64,000 bases of DNA from contig NZ_CP045354.1 of the NCBI RefSeq assembly GCF_009363435.1, positions 2,198,501-2,262,500 on the forward strand, written 5' to 3'. A program made the position numbers and the translations under genes. Positions within the stretch are counted from its first letter, which is position 1. Every line of letters begins with the position of its first letter. The notes under the pieces were generated by a model. That model was given only the letters and a program-made list of their open reading frames with translations. It was not told where the DNA came from and ran no database searches. Positions 44,540 through 53,344 of this stretch are shown one piece after another. The DNA is from Labrenzia sp. THAF82 (lineage in GTDB: Bacteria > Pseudomonadota > Alphaproteobacteria > Rhizobiales > Stappiaceae).

Positions 44540-46327
44540 ATGGATCAGTTTACAATCAACTTGCTGTTTGTGGGCGGCTCTTTCGCGCTCTACATCGGCA
44601 TCGCAGTTTGGGCCCGCGCGGGTTCGACGTCCGAGTTTTACGCCGCAGGCCGCGGTGTTCATCCTGTCACCAACGGTATGGCGACTGCCGCCGACTGGAT
44701 GTCGGCCGCCTCGTTCATTTCGATGGCCGGCCTGATTGCCTTCACCGGTTATGACAATTCCACTTTTCTGATGGGTTGGACAGGTGGCTATGTGCTGCTG
44801 GCATTGCTGCTTGCACCTTACTTGCGCAAATTCGGCAAGTTCACGGTGTCTGAATTCATTGGAGACCGGTTCTACAGCCAGACAGCTCGCATCGTCGCAG
44901 TTATCTGTCTGATCGTTGCCTCGACCACTTATGTTATCGGTCAGATGACCGGAGTAGGCGTTGCCTTTGGCCGATTCCTGGAAGTGGACAACACGACCGG
45001 TCTTTTGATTGGTGCCTGCGTCGTCTTCGCCTATGCGGTTTTCGGTGGCATGAAAGGCGTGACCTACACGCAGGTGGCGCAATATGTGGTTCTGATCACT
45101 GCCTATACCATTCCGGCGGTCTTCATTTCATTGCAGCTGACAGGCAATCCGATCCCGGGTCTCGGCCTTTTTGGAGATGATGTTGCCAGCGGTGTGCCGC
45201 TTCTGACGAAGCTGGATCAGGTGGTGACGGATCTCGGATTCAATTCCTATACGGCGCACCACTCCGATACGTTGAACATGGTGCTCTTCACCCTGTCGCT
45301 GATGATCGGTACTGCTGGGTTGCCGCATGTGATCATGCGCTTCTTCACCGTGCCGAAGGTCTCCGACGCACGCTGGTCCGCCGGTTGGACGCTTGTGTTC
45401 ATCGCGCTTCTTTATCTGACTGCTCCGGCTGTCGGTGCCATGGCGCGGCTCAACATCACGGAAATGATGTGGCCAAATGGCGGGATCAACGGGGGTGCTG
45501 TTGCGGTCGAAACGATTGCCGAGGATCCGAAGTACGACTGGATGGACACGTGGCAGAAAACCGGTCTTCTTGACTGGGAAGACAAGAACGGCGACGGCAA
45601 GATCCAGTATTACAACGACCAGAATGCCGAAATGCAGGTGGTTGCGGAAGAAAAAGGCTGGGTTGGAAACGAGTTGACCAAGTTCAACCGTGATATCCTG
45701 GTTCTGGCGAACCCTGAGATCGCAAACCTACCCAGCTGGGTGATCGGTCTGGTGGCAGCAGGTGGTCTGGCAGCAGCGCTCTCGACAGCGGCGGGGCTCT
45801 TGCTAGCGATATCGTCGGCGGTCAGTCATGATCTCATCAAGGGGGCGATCAACCCGCAGATCTCGGAGCGGAAGGAACTGTTGTCTGCCCGAATTGCCAT
45901 GGCGGTTGCGATTGTCGTCGCAACATATCTCGGGCTCAATCCGCCCGGCTTCGCCGCTCAGACGGTGGCGCTTGCCTTCGGACTGGCGGCGGCTTCCATC
46001 TTCCCGGCCTTGATGATGGGTATCTTCTCGACCCGCATCAACAACACCGGTGCTGTGGCGGGCATGCTGGCAGGCCTTGTTGTGACACTGGTCTATATCT
46101 TCCTGCACAAGGGTTGGTTGTTCATCCCCGACACCAATTCCTTCTCGGACGCCGATCCGCTCCTTGGGCCGATCAAGTCAACGTCCTTTGGTGCAATCGG
46201 CGCGCTGGTCAACTTTGCAGTGGCATATGTTGTGTCCGGCATGTCCAAGGAAACGCCTCAGGAGATAAAAGATCTCGTCGAGAGCGTACGCGTGCCGCGG
46301 GGGGCGGGCGAAGCCCAGGCGCACTAA
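44540..46327 (+). CDS. Sodium:solute symporter (VC_2705/ActP-like, probable acetate or short-acid permease)
   Basis: 595 residues with about 13 transmembrane segments of the SSS family. Typical parts are EFYAAGRGVHPVTNGMATAADWMSAASFI near the N-terminus and the family motif GGLAAALSTAAGLLLAISSAVSHD in the later half. An extra soluble loop (about 320-385) distinguishes this subfamily from ActP. The large subunits that pair with DUF4212 proteins are usually annotated as acetate/cation symporters. Operon context with a DUF294 protein and an exonuclease fusion fits control of acetate use as seen for CrbS-type systems, which is inference. Confidence 0.9.
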   Translation: MDQFTINLLFVGGSFALYIGIAVWARAGSTSEFYAAGRGVHPVTNGMATAADWMSAASFISMAGLIAFTGYDNSTFLMGWTGGYVLLALLLAPYLRKFGKFTVSEFIGDRFYSQTARIVAVICLIVASTTYVIGQMTGVGVAFGRFLEVDNTTGLLIGACVVFAYAVFGGMKGVTYTQVAQYVVLITAYTIPAVFISLQLTGNPIPGLGLFGDDVASGVPLLTKLDQVVTDLGFNSYTAHHSDTLNMVLFTLSLMIGTAGLPHVIMRFFTVPKVSDARWSAGWTLVFIALLYLTAPAVGAMARLNITEMMWPNGGINGGAVAVETIAEDPKYDWMDTWQKTGLLDWEDKNGDGKIQYYNDQNAEMQVVAEEKGWVGNELTKFNRDILVLANPEIANLPSWVIGLVAAGGLAAALSTAAGLLLAISSAVSHDLIKGAINPQISERKELLSARIAMAVAIVVATYLGLNPPGFAAQTVALAFGLAAASIFPALMMGIFSTRINNTGAVAGMLAGLVVTLVYIFLHKGWLFIPDTNSFSDADPLLGPIKSTSFGAIGALVNFAVAYVVSGMSKETPQEIKDLVESVRVPRGAGEAQAH

Positions 46328-46337
46328 GGCAGCCACA

Positions 46338-46360
46338 GAGGAGCCGAAATTCGGCTCCTC
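46338..46360 (+). terminator. Stem-loop after the symporter gene
   Basis: GAGGAGCCG (46338-46346) and CGGCTCCTC (46352-46360) make a 9-bp stem with loop AAATT, followed by CTTTCT. It begins 11 bases after the symporter stop. The T-run is weak, so it may only lower expression of the downstream genes. Confidence 0.65.
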
Positions 46361-46433
46361 CTTTCTCCCAGACCTGTCCTGTCCGTTCTTGAACGGGCAG
46401 GACCCTTGCGTTTCTCAGACAAGGCCGACTCAC

Positions 46434-48263
46434 ATGCCCCTGAAACCGGATCAGATCCTGCGGTTCCTGAAATCGGTCCATCCGTATGATGTGCTGCCGG
46501 AAACCGAGCTGGAGCAATTGTCCGGTCAGATTGACGTGTGGAATTTGACTGCCAACAGCGTTGTTTACGATCTTGGCGACACACTGCGCGGCCTCTTCCT
46601 AATTTATGACGGGTCCGTTGAGGTTCGCGACGAAAACGACGAACTCATAAGCCAACTGGGGTTACGCAACTCCTTCGGTGAACGGGGATTGCTGCTTGAT
46701 GGTGTGGCCGTAACTTCTGCACGAACGAGCGAGGATACTCTCTTGCTGGTGTTGCCGCCGGCAGTGTTTAACGACCTTATGGCGACCCATCAGCCTGTCT
46801 CGAAGTTCTTTGACAGGGCGCACAAGAAACAAACACGCGGCAATGAGTTGGCGACAACTCGAGCGGAAACGCTCATGACGAAAGACCCTCTCACGTGTCG
46901 ACCTTCTGACAGCGCACGACTTGCGGCCAGAGAAATGCGCGACAACAGGGTGTCGTCCCTTTGTGTCACTGACACGGACGAAACGCTTGTCGGTATCGTC
47001 ACCATTCGTGACCTTGCTGGAAAAGTGCTCGCGGAAGGGTTGGATCCCGAGACGCCCGTCAGAAACATCATGACGGCCAACCCGGTGACGCTTCCAAAAT
47101 CTGCAATCGGTTCGGACCTTTTGCATCTGATGATGGAGCGAAAGATTGGTCATGTGCCGATTGTCGAGGGTGGGCGCCTTGCCGGAATTGTCACGCAAAC
47201 GGATTTGACGACCTTTCAGGCGATAAGTTCCGCTGAGCTGGTCGGAGAGATTTCCCGCTGTGTCAATGCTGAAGAGATCTCCAGCGTTACGGCGCGCATA
47301 CCGGCCTTACTGGTTCAGCTTGTCGCGGGCGGCAGTCGGCACGAGATTGTCACACGGCTCATTACAGATATAGCCGACACGGCAACACGCCGTTTTTTGG
47401 CGCTAGCGGAAGACAAACTCGGCCCGCCGCCGGTACCATATCTTTGGCTTGCCTGCGGGTCGCAGGGACGCCAGGAGCAGACAGGCGTCAGCGATCAGGA
47501 CAATTGCCTGTTTTTGTCCGATGACGCGAGCGACGATGACCGCAACGGCTATTTTGCTGATTTGGCGCGTCTGGTCTCAGACGGCCTCAACACTTGCGGA
47601 TACGTCTACTGTCCGGGCGACATGATGGCGACCAACCCGCGATGGTGTCAGCCTTTGCGTGTATGGAAGTCCTACTACGAGGGATGGATCGCCAAGCCCG
47701 ACCCTGAAGCGCAGATGTTGAGTTCTGTCATGTTCGATCTGCGACCGATTGGCGGAGACGCTTCCCTGTTTGAGGATTTGCAGGAAACGACTCTCAAAGT
47801 CGCGAGCGAAAATTCGATTTTTGTCGCTCACATGATCAGCAATTCCCTGAAACACATGCCGCCTTTAAATCTTCTGCGTGGGCTTGCAACGATCCGCTCA
47901 GGTGAGCACAAAAATGCGCTCGACCTGAAGCTCAACGGGGTTGTGCCGATCGTCGACCTTGCACGAATTTATGCATTGCGGGGACAAATCGGTGCTGTCA
48001 ATACGAGGGCGCGGCTTGAAGAAGCGCGGCAAACGGGGCAGCTCAGTCAATCGGGTGCAGGGGATCTGTTGGATGCTTATGACCTGATCGCAGGGACCCG
48101 GTTGGAGCATCAATCCAACCTGATCAAGCAGGGACAAGCGCCGGACAACTTCTTACAACCGTCCAGCCTGTCCGATTTCGAACGGAGCCATCTCCGAGAC
48201 GCCTTTGTCGTGGTGAAGACGATGCAGTCCGCCGTGGGGCACGGAAGAGGCATGCTAAGCTGA
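46434..48263 (+). CDS. Cyclic-nucleotide/CBS/DUF294 nucleotidyltransferase-like protein
   Basis: 609 residues. Order: cyclic-nucleotide-binding-like domain (about 10-130), two CBS domains (about 150-270), DUF294 nucleotidyltransferase core with GSQGRQEQTGVSDQDN near residue 345, and the helical DUF294_C domain. It resembles the regulatory half of GlnD, so it may modify a protein by nucleotide transfer in response to adenine nucleotides or cAMP. Genes of this type often neighbour acetate-type symporters and DnaQ-like exonucleases. ATG 46434 is chosen; an earlier TTG would add 15 unlikely residues. Confidence 0.87.
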   Translation: MPLKPDQILRFLKSVHPYDVLPETELEQLSGQIDVWNLTANSVVYDLGDTLRGLFLIYDGSVEVRDENDELISQLGLRNSFGERGLLLDGVAVTSARTSEDTLLLVLPPAVFNDLMATHQPVSKFFDRAHKKQTRGNELATTRAETLMTKDPLTCRPSDSARLAAREMRDNRVSSLCVTDTDETLVGIVTIRDLAGKVLAEGLDPETPVRNIMTANPVTLPKSAIGSDLLHLMMERKIGHVPIVEGGRLAGIVTQTDLTTFQAISSAELVGEISRCVNAEEISSVTARIPALLVQLVAGGSRHEIVTRLITDIADTATRRFLALAEDKLGPPPVPYLWLACGSQGRQEQTGVSDQDNCLFLSDDASDDDRNGYFADLARLVSDGLNTCGYVYCPGDMMATNPRWCQPLRVWKSYYEGWIAKPDPEAQMLSSVMFDLRPIGGDASLFEDLQETTLKVASENSIFVAHMISNSLKHMPPLNLLRGLATIRSGEHKNALDLKLNGVVPIVDLARIYALRGQIGAVNTRARLEEARQTGQLSQSGAGDLLDAYDLIAGTRLEHQSNLIKQGQAPDNFLQPSSLSDFERSHLRDAFVVVKTMQSAVGHGRGMLS

Positions 48264-48318
48264 CAGATTACAGAGAGGCCGCTACAGCCAAGAACGCAGT
48301 GGCCCACGGGAGGAAGCC

Positions 48319-48840
48319 ATGTTTGTGGAACTGATCGCGACGATCGTTGCAGGGGTAGCTGCCGCCGGTCTCGTGATGCTGCTGAACAGATTGCTAAAGG
48401 GACGTCTTCCACGCTGGTTTGCGCCTGTCGCAGCCGGTTTTGCGATGTTGGCAACAACCATTGCAAACGAATATGGCTGGTATCCCAGGGTCAAGGACAC
48501 GTTGCCGAAAGATGTCGTGGTTGCCCAGACCGTTGAGAACACAGCGTTTTATCGACCATGGACATTTGTCTTTCCGTTTGTTGAGCGGTTCGTTGCCATA
48601 GACATGGCATCGGTTCGCACCCATCCGGCGCAACCAGCGGTCAGGCTGGCAGAAACCTATTTTTTCGGTCGATGGTCTCCAGTTAGCAAATTGCCTGTCG
48701 TTGCCGATTGCGTTGCCCTCAAGCGGGCCGCTCTGATGGATGGCGTGAGCTTTGAAGATGACGGGGCGATAAACGGCATCACCTGGACGCAAGTTGCAGC
48801 CGAAGACCCGATCGTTTCCACAGTCTGCAGGACAGAGTGA
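48319..48840 (+). CDS. Small membrane-anchored protein of unknown function
   Basis: 173 residues. Two hydrophobic segments at about 3-25 and 36-50 anchor it; the rest is a mostly polar domain with two cysteines (VADCVAL and the terminal STVCRT), possibly periplasmic. GGAGG precedes ATG 48319. The stop overlaps the start of the exonuclease fusion (TGATG), so the two proteins are probably made together. I do not know the family. Confidence 0.75.
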   Translation: MFVELIATIVAGVAAAGLVMLLNRLLKGRLPRWFAPVAAGFAMLATTIANEYGWYPRVKDTLPKDVVVAQTVENTAFYRPWTFVFPFVERFVAIDMASVRTHPAQPAVRLAETYFFGRWSPVSKLPVVADCVALKRAALMDGVSFEDDGAINGITWTQVAAEDPIVSTVCRTE

Positions 48841-50252
48841 TGTTTACCTCGCTCAGCCTTCGCTTCCGTATTTTCTTGCTGTTTGCCGGGGTCACCGCCG
48901 GCAGCATTCTAGTCGTTGGGTTTTCGCTCTATTTCGGATTTTTGAGAACAACGGAAACCAGCCCGGCCTCTGGATTTGTGTTTGCAGCTATCCTTTCCGG
49001 ATTTGGGCTGCTGGCGATTAGCGCCGGCGTCTGGTTGCTGTTTGATGAAAACGTCGCCAAGCCGATTGAACATATGGCATCTGCGATGCGTACGCGCATT
49101 CATGCCAACACGGATGCTCCATTCGATCTGGATCAGGCCCGTTATCTTGGTGATCTTGCGCCGGCTCTTCGGGCCGTATCGGGCAGATTGTCTGAAGTAT
49201 CAGAAGATGCTGACCAGCTGGTTGTCGAGGAAACGAGCCGGCTGACAGCTGAACGAGCGCATCTGGCCTTGCTGCTGACCGAAATTCCGGTGGCGATCGT
49301 TCTCGTCAGTCCCGCAAACCGCATCATGCTTTATGACGGTCAGGCGGCGGATGTGTTGGGGCAGGTTCAGGTGCCGCGCTTAAGCGCGTCCATCTTCGAC
49401 TATTTTGAGGAAGCCGATCTGACATCGGGACTTGAACAGCTCGATGAAGCCCGACAGGAGGTTGAGGCAAGTGTGCGCGGCACGCGTGGCAACTTGAAAT
49501 TCAGGTTGCGCCTGAAAAAGCTTTCCGCAGCCACCGGGTACATGATCCTGATCGATGGCACAGACGCCTCCATCGCACCGGATGCGTCACGGCCCTTGAT
49601 CTATGATTTTGATTTGTCGGCGCGCGAGACGGAGCGCGAGATTGAGAACATCCCCCTTAAAGATATCAGTTTCGTTGTGTTCGATACCGAGACGACGGGA
49701 TTGATGCCCAACAAAGACGAGATCGTGCAGATTGGCGCAGTCAGGGTTGTGAATGGGCGCATTGTTGAAGGTGAAACGCTTGATCAGCTCGTCAATCCGG
49801 GGCGTCCTATACCACCGGCATCAACCAAGGTTCACGGGGTTAGTGACGACATGGTTGCGGATGCGCCGGGCGCAGAGCAAGCTGTTTCGCTCTTTCACGA
49901 TTTTGCCCGGGATGCCGTGATTGTGGCGCACAATGCGCCATTCGATATGGCATTTCTCCGGCGGCATGGCAGGCAGTCAGGGCTTGCGTGGGAGCACCCG
50001 ATCCTGGATACAGTGCTGCTTTCGGCCGTCGTATTCGGGACAGGTGAAGATCATTCCCTCGACGGATTGTGCGACAGGCTTGGTGTCGAAATTCCTGAAA
50101 ACCTTCGCCACACCGCGCTGGGCGATGCGCGGGCAACCGCCGAGGCGTTATGCAAATTGTTGCCGGTCCTGATCTCGCTTGGATTTGAAACATTCGGGCA
50201 AGTTGTTCAGCAAACCAGGCGGCATGGCAGGCTTTTGAAGGACCTGAACTAA
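48840..50252 (+). CDS. Membrane-anchored PAS-exonuclease fusion (DnaQ/DEDDh type)
   Basis: 470 residues. Two transmembrane segments (about 11-31 and 44-66), then a HAMP-like helix region (70-130), a PAS-like sensor (about 140-240) and a C-terminal 3'-5' exonuclease of the DnaQ family. Exonuclease motifs are complete: D-x-E in FVVFDTETTG (D282, E284), HNAPFDMAFL and the final HTALGDARATAEA with H and D. The front half is what one expects of a sensor kinase, with a nuclease in place of the kinase. A housekeeping polymerase role is unlikely. Substrate (oligoribonucleotide, DNA end) unknown. It is the last gene of the operon. Confidence 0.85.
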   Translation: MFTSLSLRFRIFLLFAGVTAGSILVVGFSLYFGFLRTTETSPASGFVFAAILSGFGLLAISAGVWLLFDENVAKPIEHMASAMRTRIHANTDAPFDLDQARYLGDLAPALRAVSGRLSEVSEDADQLVVEETSRLTAERAHLALLLTEIPVAIVLVSPANRIMLYDGQAADVLGQVQVPRLSASIFDYFEEADLTSGLEQLDEARQEVEASVRGTRGNLKFRLRLKKLSAATGYMILIDGTDASIAPDASRPLIYDFDLSARETEREIENIPLKDISFVVFDTETTGLMPNKDEIVQIGAVRVVNGRIVEGETLDQLVNPGRPIPPASTKVHGVSDDMVADAPGAEQAVSLFHDFARDAVIVAHNAPFDMAFLRRHGRQSGLAWEHPILDTVLLSAVVFGTGEDHSLDGLCDRLGVEIPENLRHTALGDARATAEALCKLLPVLISLGFETFGQVVQQTRRHGRLLKDLN

Positions 50253-50283
50253 GAGGTGCCATTGCTTGCAACAGTTTCTTGTT

Positions 50284-50604
50284 TCATGCGGCTGCAAGGA
50301 GTTGGACGCCAGCGCGCTTTCCATCGATCAGCTCGTCTGAATAGTCGGACCAGGTACCGCCTTGTCCGGTCTTTTGTCCAGGTTCCGGGCATGCATCTGA
50401 CAGCACGGCATCAGTGATGTCGTTGCACCAACCTTCTTCCGGATTGAATTCGAATATTGCAATGATGTTTTCCAATTGACCGCCTCGAACGTCTTCAATG
50501 AGCTTCGTGAGGCTCATTTCCTCAAGCTCTCGTTCGGGCGTATAGAGACAATTGCCGAGATCGCAGACGACGGAAAAGTATGATCGATCCAAGTTCAGCG
50601 CCAT
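50284..50604 (-). CDS. Small protein under phage repressor control, function unknown
   Basis: 106 residues, acidic, no membrane segment, four cysteines (VVCDLGNC, GWCND, SDAC). GGAGG precedes ATG 50604. Two 15-bp operator-like sites lie 23 to 52 bases upstream of the start codon and match sites in front of the repressor gene, so the same repressor should control it. It is the outermost gene of the prophage on this side. I do not recognise the family; roles in lysogeny or excision are possible. Confidence 0.65.
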   Translation of the reverse strand: MALNLDRSYFSVVCDLGNCLYTPERELEEMSLTKLIEDVRGGQLENIIAIFEFNPEEGWCNDITDAVLSDACPEPGQKTGQGGTWSDYSDELIDGKRAGVQLLAAA

Positions 50605-50626
50605 TCAAAAACCTCCAGTATGTTAA

Positions 50627-50641
50627 TACGCAATCAACGTA
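50627..50641. promoter_or_regulatory. Phage operator-like site 1
   Basis: TACGCAATCAACGTA, an imperfect dyad (TACG...CGTA) directly abutting site 2. It lies upstream of the small minus-strand gene at 50604. Confidence 0.6.
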
Positions 50642-50656
50642 TACGCATATTGCGTA
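50642..50656. promoter_or_regulatory. Phage operator-like site 2
   Basis: TACGCATATTGCGTA, arms TACGCA and TGCGTA with a 3-base centre, a perfect dyad. It shares the TACGC...GCGTA frame with the sites near the repressor gene. Confidence 0.72.
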
Positions 50657-50806
50657 CATTTCAAGCAAATTGCATCTGGATGTATGCCTGATACGTAGAA
50701 AGATAAGGAGCTTCGTTCGACCGCGATACATAAAGTATTGCGCCAAATCGAAGCGCATAATTCAGCACGTTTTCATGCGTCGATACAGCGACGTCATATA
50801 AGATCG

Positions 50807-51541
50807 TTAGACGATTTGACGGATTACGCTCAGTATCTTTGCAATGATGCGGACTTCTGTGGCTTCCTCATCATGCTCGTTATAAACCACCGGTTCCTGG
50901 AACCGAGGATCGTCCGATTCAGGATGAAGTTCAATCTGACCATTGTGACGCAAGATACGTTTTGCGGTGCGTTCGATCGTATGTCCGCCATCACGAGAGC
51001 GTTCCACCACGACAAGATCACCTGACTTGATTTCGATACCGGCTTCCATGAAGTCCAGACACAGAATGAAATCGCCATTGCGCGCAATTCGATTGAGACT
51101 TTCGCCATTGATTTCTAAAAGATATTGGCTCTCTGGAGGAAATCTCAGATCACCGGAAAGTGTCGCCCTTTTTGTTGCGTCCGTTTCAAAAAGGCCAGCC
51201 TCCATCCAAAGACCGGCAGCAACCTGCCCCTTGATTTCCAGGGCCTGTGCAGCTCTTGCAGGCGTGCTTGCAGCCTCCAGATCGGTTATGGAATCCGGGG
51301 CAAGCGCCAGTATATCTTCGCGCGTGATCGGATGCTCACCCTTTCCGACGAGAACGGGCAGCAGCTTTGCAACAAAGTCCGAAGGCAGGGCAGGTTTTGA
51401 AAAGTCCTGACTGAAATAGCGCTGAATGGACGAAGCGTTCTGATAGCCCATTTCGCGAGCGATCGCGCGAATGGATAAGCCGCTTCTGTCCTTCAGGTCG
51501 ACAAGCTGTTTTGAGACAGCGGATTGTTCAATTTCACTCAT
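50807..51541 (-). CDS. Phage repressor, helix-turn-helix plus S24 peptidase
   Basis: 244 residues. N-terminal helix-turn-helix (about 20-45: SGLSIRAIAREMGYQNASSIQ) and a C-terminal LexA/CI-like S24 domain with the serine in NGESLN (Ser148) and the VEIKSGDLVVVER-type strand (here IEIKSGDLVVVER). Such repressors cleave themselves on RecA activation and induce the prophage. The upstream region between this gene and the plus-strand early genes holds two TACGC-type sites, and two more lie by the gene at 50604. This defines the immunity region. Confidence 0.88.
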   Translation of the reverse strand: MSEIEQSAVSKQLVDLKDRSGLSIRAIAREMGYQNASSIQRYFSQDFSKPALPSDFVAKLLPVLVGKGEHPITREDILALAPDSITDLEAASTPARAAQALEIKGQVAAGLWMEAGLFETDATKRATLSGDLRFPPESQYLLEINGESLNRIARNGDFILCLDFMEAGIEIKSGDLVVVERSRDGGHTIERTAKRILRHNGQIELHPESDDPRFQEPVVYNEHDEEATEVRIIAKILSVIRQIV

Positions 51542-51571
51542 GCTCGCTGAGGTCGTTTGTTCGTGATGGCG

Positions 51572-51586
51572 TACGCAATAACATAC
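51572..51586. promoter_or_regulatory. Phage operator-like site 3 (half-conserved)
   Basis: TACGCAATAACATAC keeps one arm of the 15-bp operator pattern. It lies 31 bases before the repressor start codon. Confidence 0.5.
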
Positions 51587-51615
51587 AATTTAGCTGAAAT
51601 CCATCTTGACGTATA

Positions 51616-51630
51616 TACGCAATAAGCGTA
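51616..51630. promoter_or_regulatory. Phage operator-like site 4
   Basis: TACGCAATAAGCGTA, arms TACGC and GCGTA around AATAA. It sits between the repressor gene and the plus-strand early genes, suited to control both. Confidence 0.7.
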
Positions 51631-51668
51631 CGAATTACTCGTGTAAAGAGTATGTTCAGGGAAGCACA

Positions 51669-51776
51669 ATGAAAACTGCAATGAAATCGACCCGGCTTTC
51701 GACCGATCCGGAGGCGCAGGCGACAAGTGCCCTATGTGCCGAGGTGATTGGGGGGGGCGGCGATGAGCGAGCTTAG
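51669..51776 (+). CDS. Possible 35-residue early phage peptide
   Basis: A short frame with ATG 51669 behind an AGGGAAG site, just downstream of the divergent operators. It is cationic at the start and glycine-rich near the end, and overlaps the next gene by 14 bases. Position and ribosome site support translation, but with no known relative it could also be a leader for the next gene. Confidence 0.45.
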   Translation: MKTAMKSTRLSTDPEAQATSALCAEVIGGGGDERA

Positions 51777-52101
51777 GGATCAAATCGATGCAGCCCGTGC
51801 AAAAGTCGCGCATTTGAGGATCAGGGCGGAGCGGCCGGACGCAAGACTTGAGGATGAGTTTGCACTTGAAAAGGCGCGAACGAGGCTGCTGACGCTTGAG
51901 CTGCGGCATCTCAAGCAACGCAGCACAAGTGTTTCATCGGTCACGCGTGGCGAAAGCCATCGGCAAAGCGAAAGGCGCAGCAAATTTGTAGGAACAAATA
52001 GAGAACAATTTAGGAGGCGTCCTTCGTCAGCGCGCGAGCGGGCGGAAGCTGCATTCAGCGCGCTGGGGCAAAAGAACGGACCAAAGAAGGAAACCACTTG
52101 A
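51763..52101 (+). CDS. Small early phage protein, coiled-coil-like
   Basis: 112 residues, highly charged. Residues about 1-55 are predicted helical with heptad-like spacing (ELRDQIDAARAKVAHLRIRAE), the rest is basic and disordered-looking. ATG 51763 lies just after a G-rich ribosome site. The stop overlaps the next start (TGATG). Function unknown; position next to the repressor suggests an early regulatory or DNA-binding role. Confidence 0.6.
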   Translation: MSELRDQIDAARAKVAHLRIRAERPDARLEDEFALEKARTRLLTLELRHLKQRSTSVSSVTRGESHRQSERRSKFVGTNREQFRRRPSSARERAEAAFSALGQKNGPKKETT

Positions 52102-52526
52102 TGGCATCAGGCGGAATAGTGGACAGGATCGCTGCGGAATATGGGGTGCATTTTGTCACGCACACCAAGCGGATCTCAGGACGGCACCAATCCAAGGCCA
52201 GACGAACCTGTCAGACGCTGCTGAATAAACACGGTGCGGAGCACTTGAGGCTTGTGTTCGGGCTGATCAACACGGCTGAAAACCGGGGCAACTGGTCGGC
52301 CCCTTGTGTCACTGCGGTCTCCTGGCTGGTGTTGAACAAGCCGGAATGGATTGAGAGACGGAATTTCCTGGACTGCTTTGATCAGCTCGATCTTGAGGAC
52401 CTGATGACAAAGGCCAAGGAGATCAACCCAGGCGCGCCGACGATCACTTTGGCCGTGCTGCTTTCTTATGAGCTGGAGAAACGGATGGCTTCAACAGACA
52501 GCTCGCCGTTTAAGGCAGCGGCCTAG
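52101..52526 (+). CDS. Early phage protein of unknown function
   Basis: 141 residues, start ATG 52101 in a TGATG overlap with the gene before. It is basic at the front (RISGRHQSKARRTCQ) and helical later. DUF6551-like or ParB-linked small phage proteins come to mind, but I cannot support a family. Same operon as its neighbours. Confidence 0.65.
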   Translation: MASGGIVDRIAAEYGVHFVTHTKRISGRHQSKARRTCQTLLNKHGAEHLRLVFGLINTAENRGNWSAPCVTAVSWLVLNKPEWIERRNFLDCFDQLDLEDLMTKAKEINPGAPTITLAVLLSYELEKRMASTDSSPFKAAA

Positions 52527-52636
52527 CTTTTCCCTCCGACGAATGAATGCTTCGGCGCGCTCTGGCATTTCAGCCGCGCCGGATCAGTCGTGTCGATGAC
52601 GTGAACAAGTACACAATTCATTGGAAAGGATATCAA

Positions 52637-53071
52637 ATGCTGCCGAACACGCCGGAAGAAATTCTCGATCGTTTGATCGAGGCGACCGAGATTATTGCAG
52701 TGACCGGTAAAGGTGACGGCCCGAGGAAGCTGTTCAGCGCCTGGCCGGATTATCGGCGCAAGATTGCCAAAAGGCGCAGGGGCTTTCCGCCATCAGCGAT
52801 CAGCCGAGCTGAAGAAGCAATCACCTGGTTCTCGCTAGTGGAAGACCCCGACAGCCGCCGTGCCTTGCAGTTTGAAGTCATGTGTAAGGCAGGCGGCGGA
52901 AAATTCAGTCGGATCTGCGAAAAATATGGCTGGAAGCGAACGACGGTGGCGAGCCGTAACCGGGCGATTTTGAAGAAACTGGCCGAGAAAGGGGCCGCCT
53001 GGCCATACGCTGAAGTCTCTCAGGAAAGGAGCGAAGCCGCCCGGCCAGAAGTTAGGAGTTGTGGCGCTTAA
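52637..53071 (+). CDS. Phage protein with helix-turn-helix-like C-terminus (DUF6362-like)
   Basis: 144 residues, ATG 52637 behind GGAAAGGA. The N-terminal half has RRGFPPSAISRAEEAITWFSLVEDPDSRRALQ, and the C-terminal part (KFSRICEKYGWKRTTVASRNRAILKKLAEK) looks like a helix-turn-helix. Proteins of this look, annotated DUF6362, stand before terminase genes in several phages. A regulator of late expression or a packaging helper is plausible. Confidence 0.65.
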   Translation: MLPNTPEEILDRLIEATEIIAVTGKGDGPRKLFSAWPDYRRKIAKRRRGFPPSAISRAEEAITWFSLVEDPDSRRALQFEVMCKAGGGKFSRICEKYGWKRTTVASRNRAILKKLAEKGAAWPYAEVSQERSEAARPEVRSCGA

Positions 53072-53122
53072 CGTCAGATCGACAACAGCACCTTGTGCAT
53101 CCAGTCGAAATTGAAAGCACGT

Positions 53123-53178
53123 GTCTAAACAGGGTGTTCAAGACAGACTTGCAATTGGACAGTGTCGTCAAAACAGAG
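53123..53178 (+). promoter_or_regulatory. Two-part repeated phage element, copy 1
   Basis: GTCTAAACAGGG begins at 53123 and GTCAAAACAGAG ends at 53178; the two 12-mers are related (GTCWAAACAGRG) and about 44 bases apart. Both the motif pair and part of the spacer (CTTGC...GGAC) recur at 63004-63058. This copy precedes the terminase small subunit. A phage-specific promoter or activator site is the likely meaning. Confidence 0.65.
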
Positions 53179-53344
53179 TTATTTTTTTAGTTGAAGTTCT
53201 AAAGCGGGCAGTTGCGACTGCCCTTCTTGTCAGATTTTCGTCTGACGCTCGATACGTTTGTGGTCGCTGGAACGTGTTCAAGCTGAACACGTTCGCGTTG
53301 ACGATCCAACCTCAACAATCAATCCAATCAAACGGAAAACAGGC

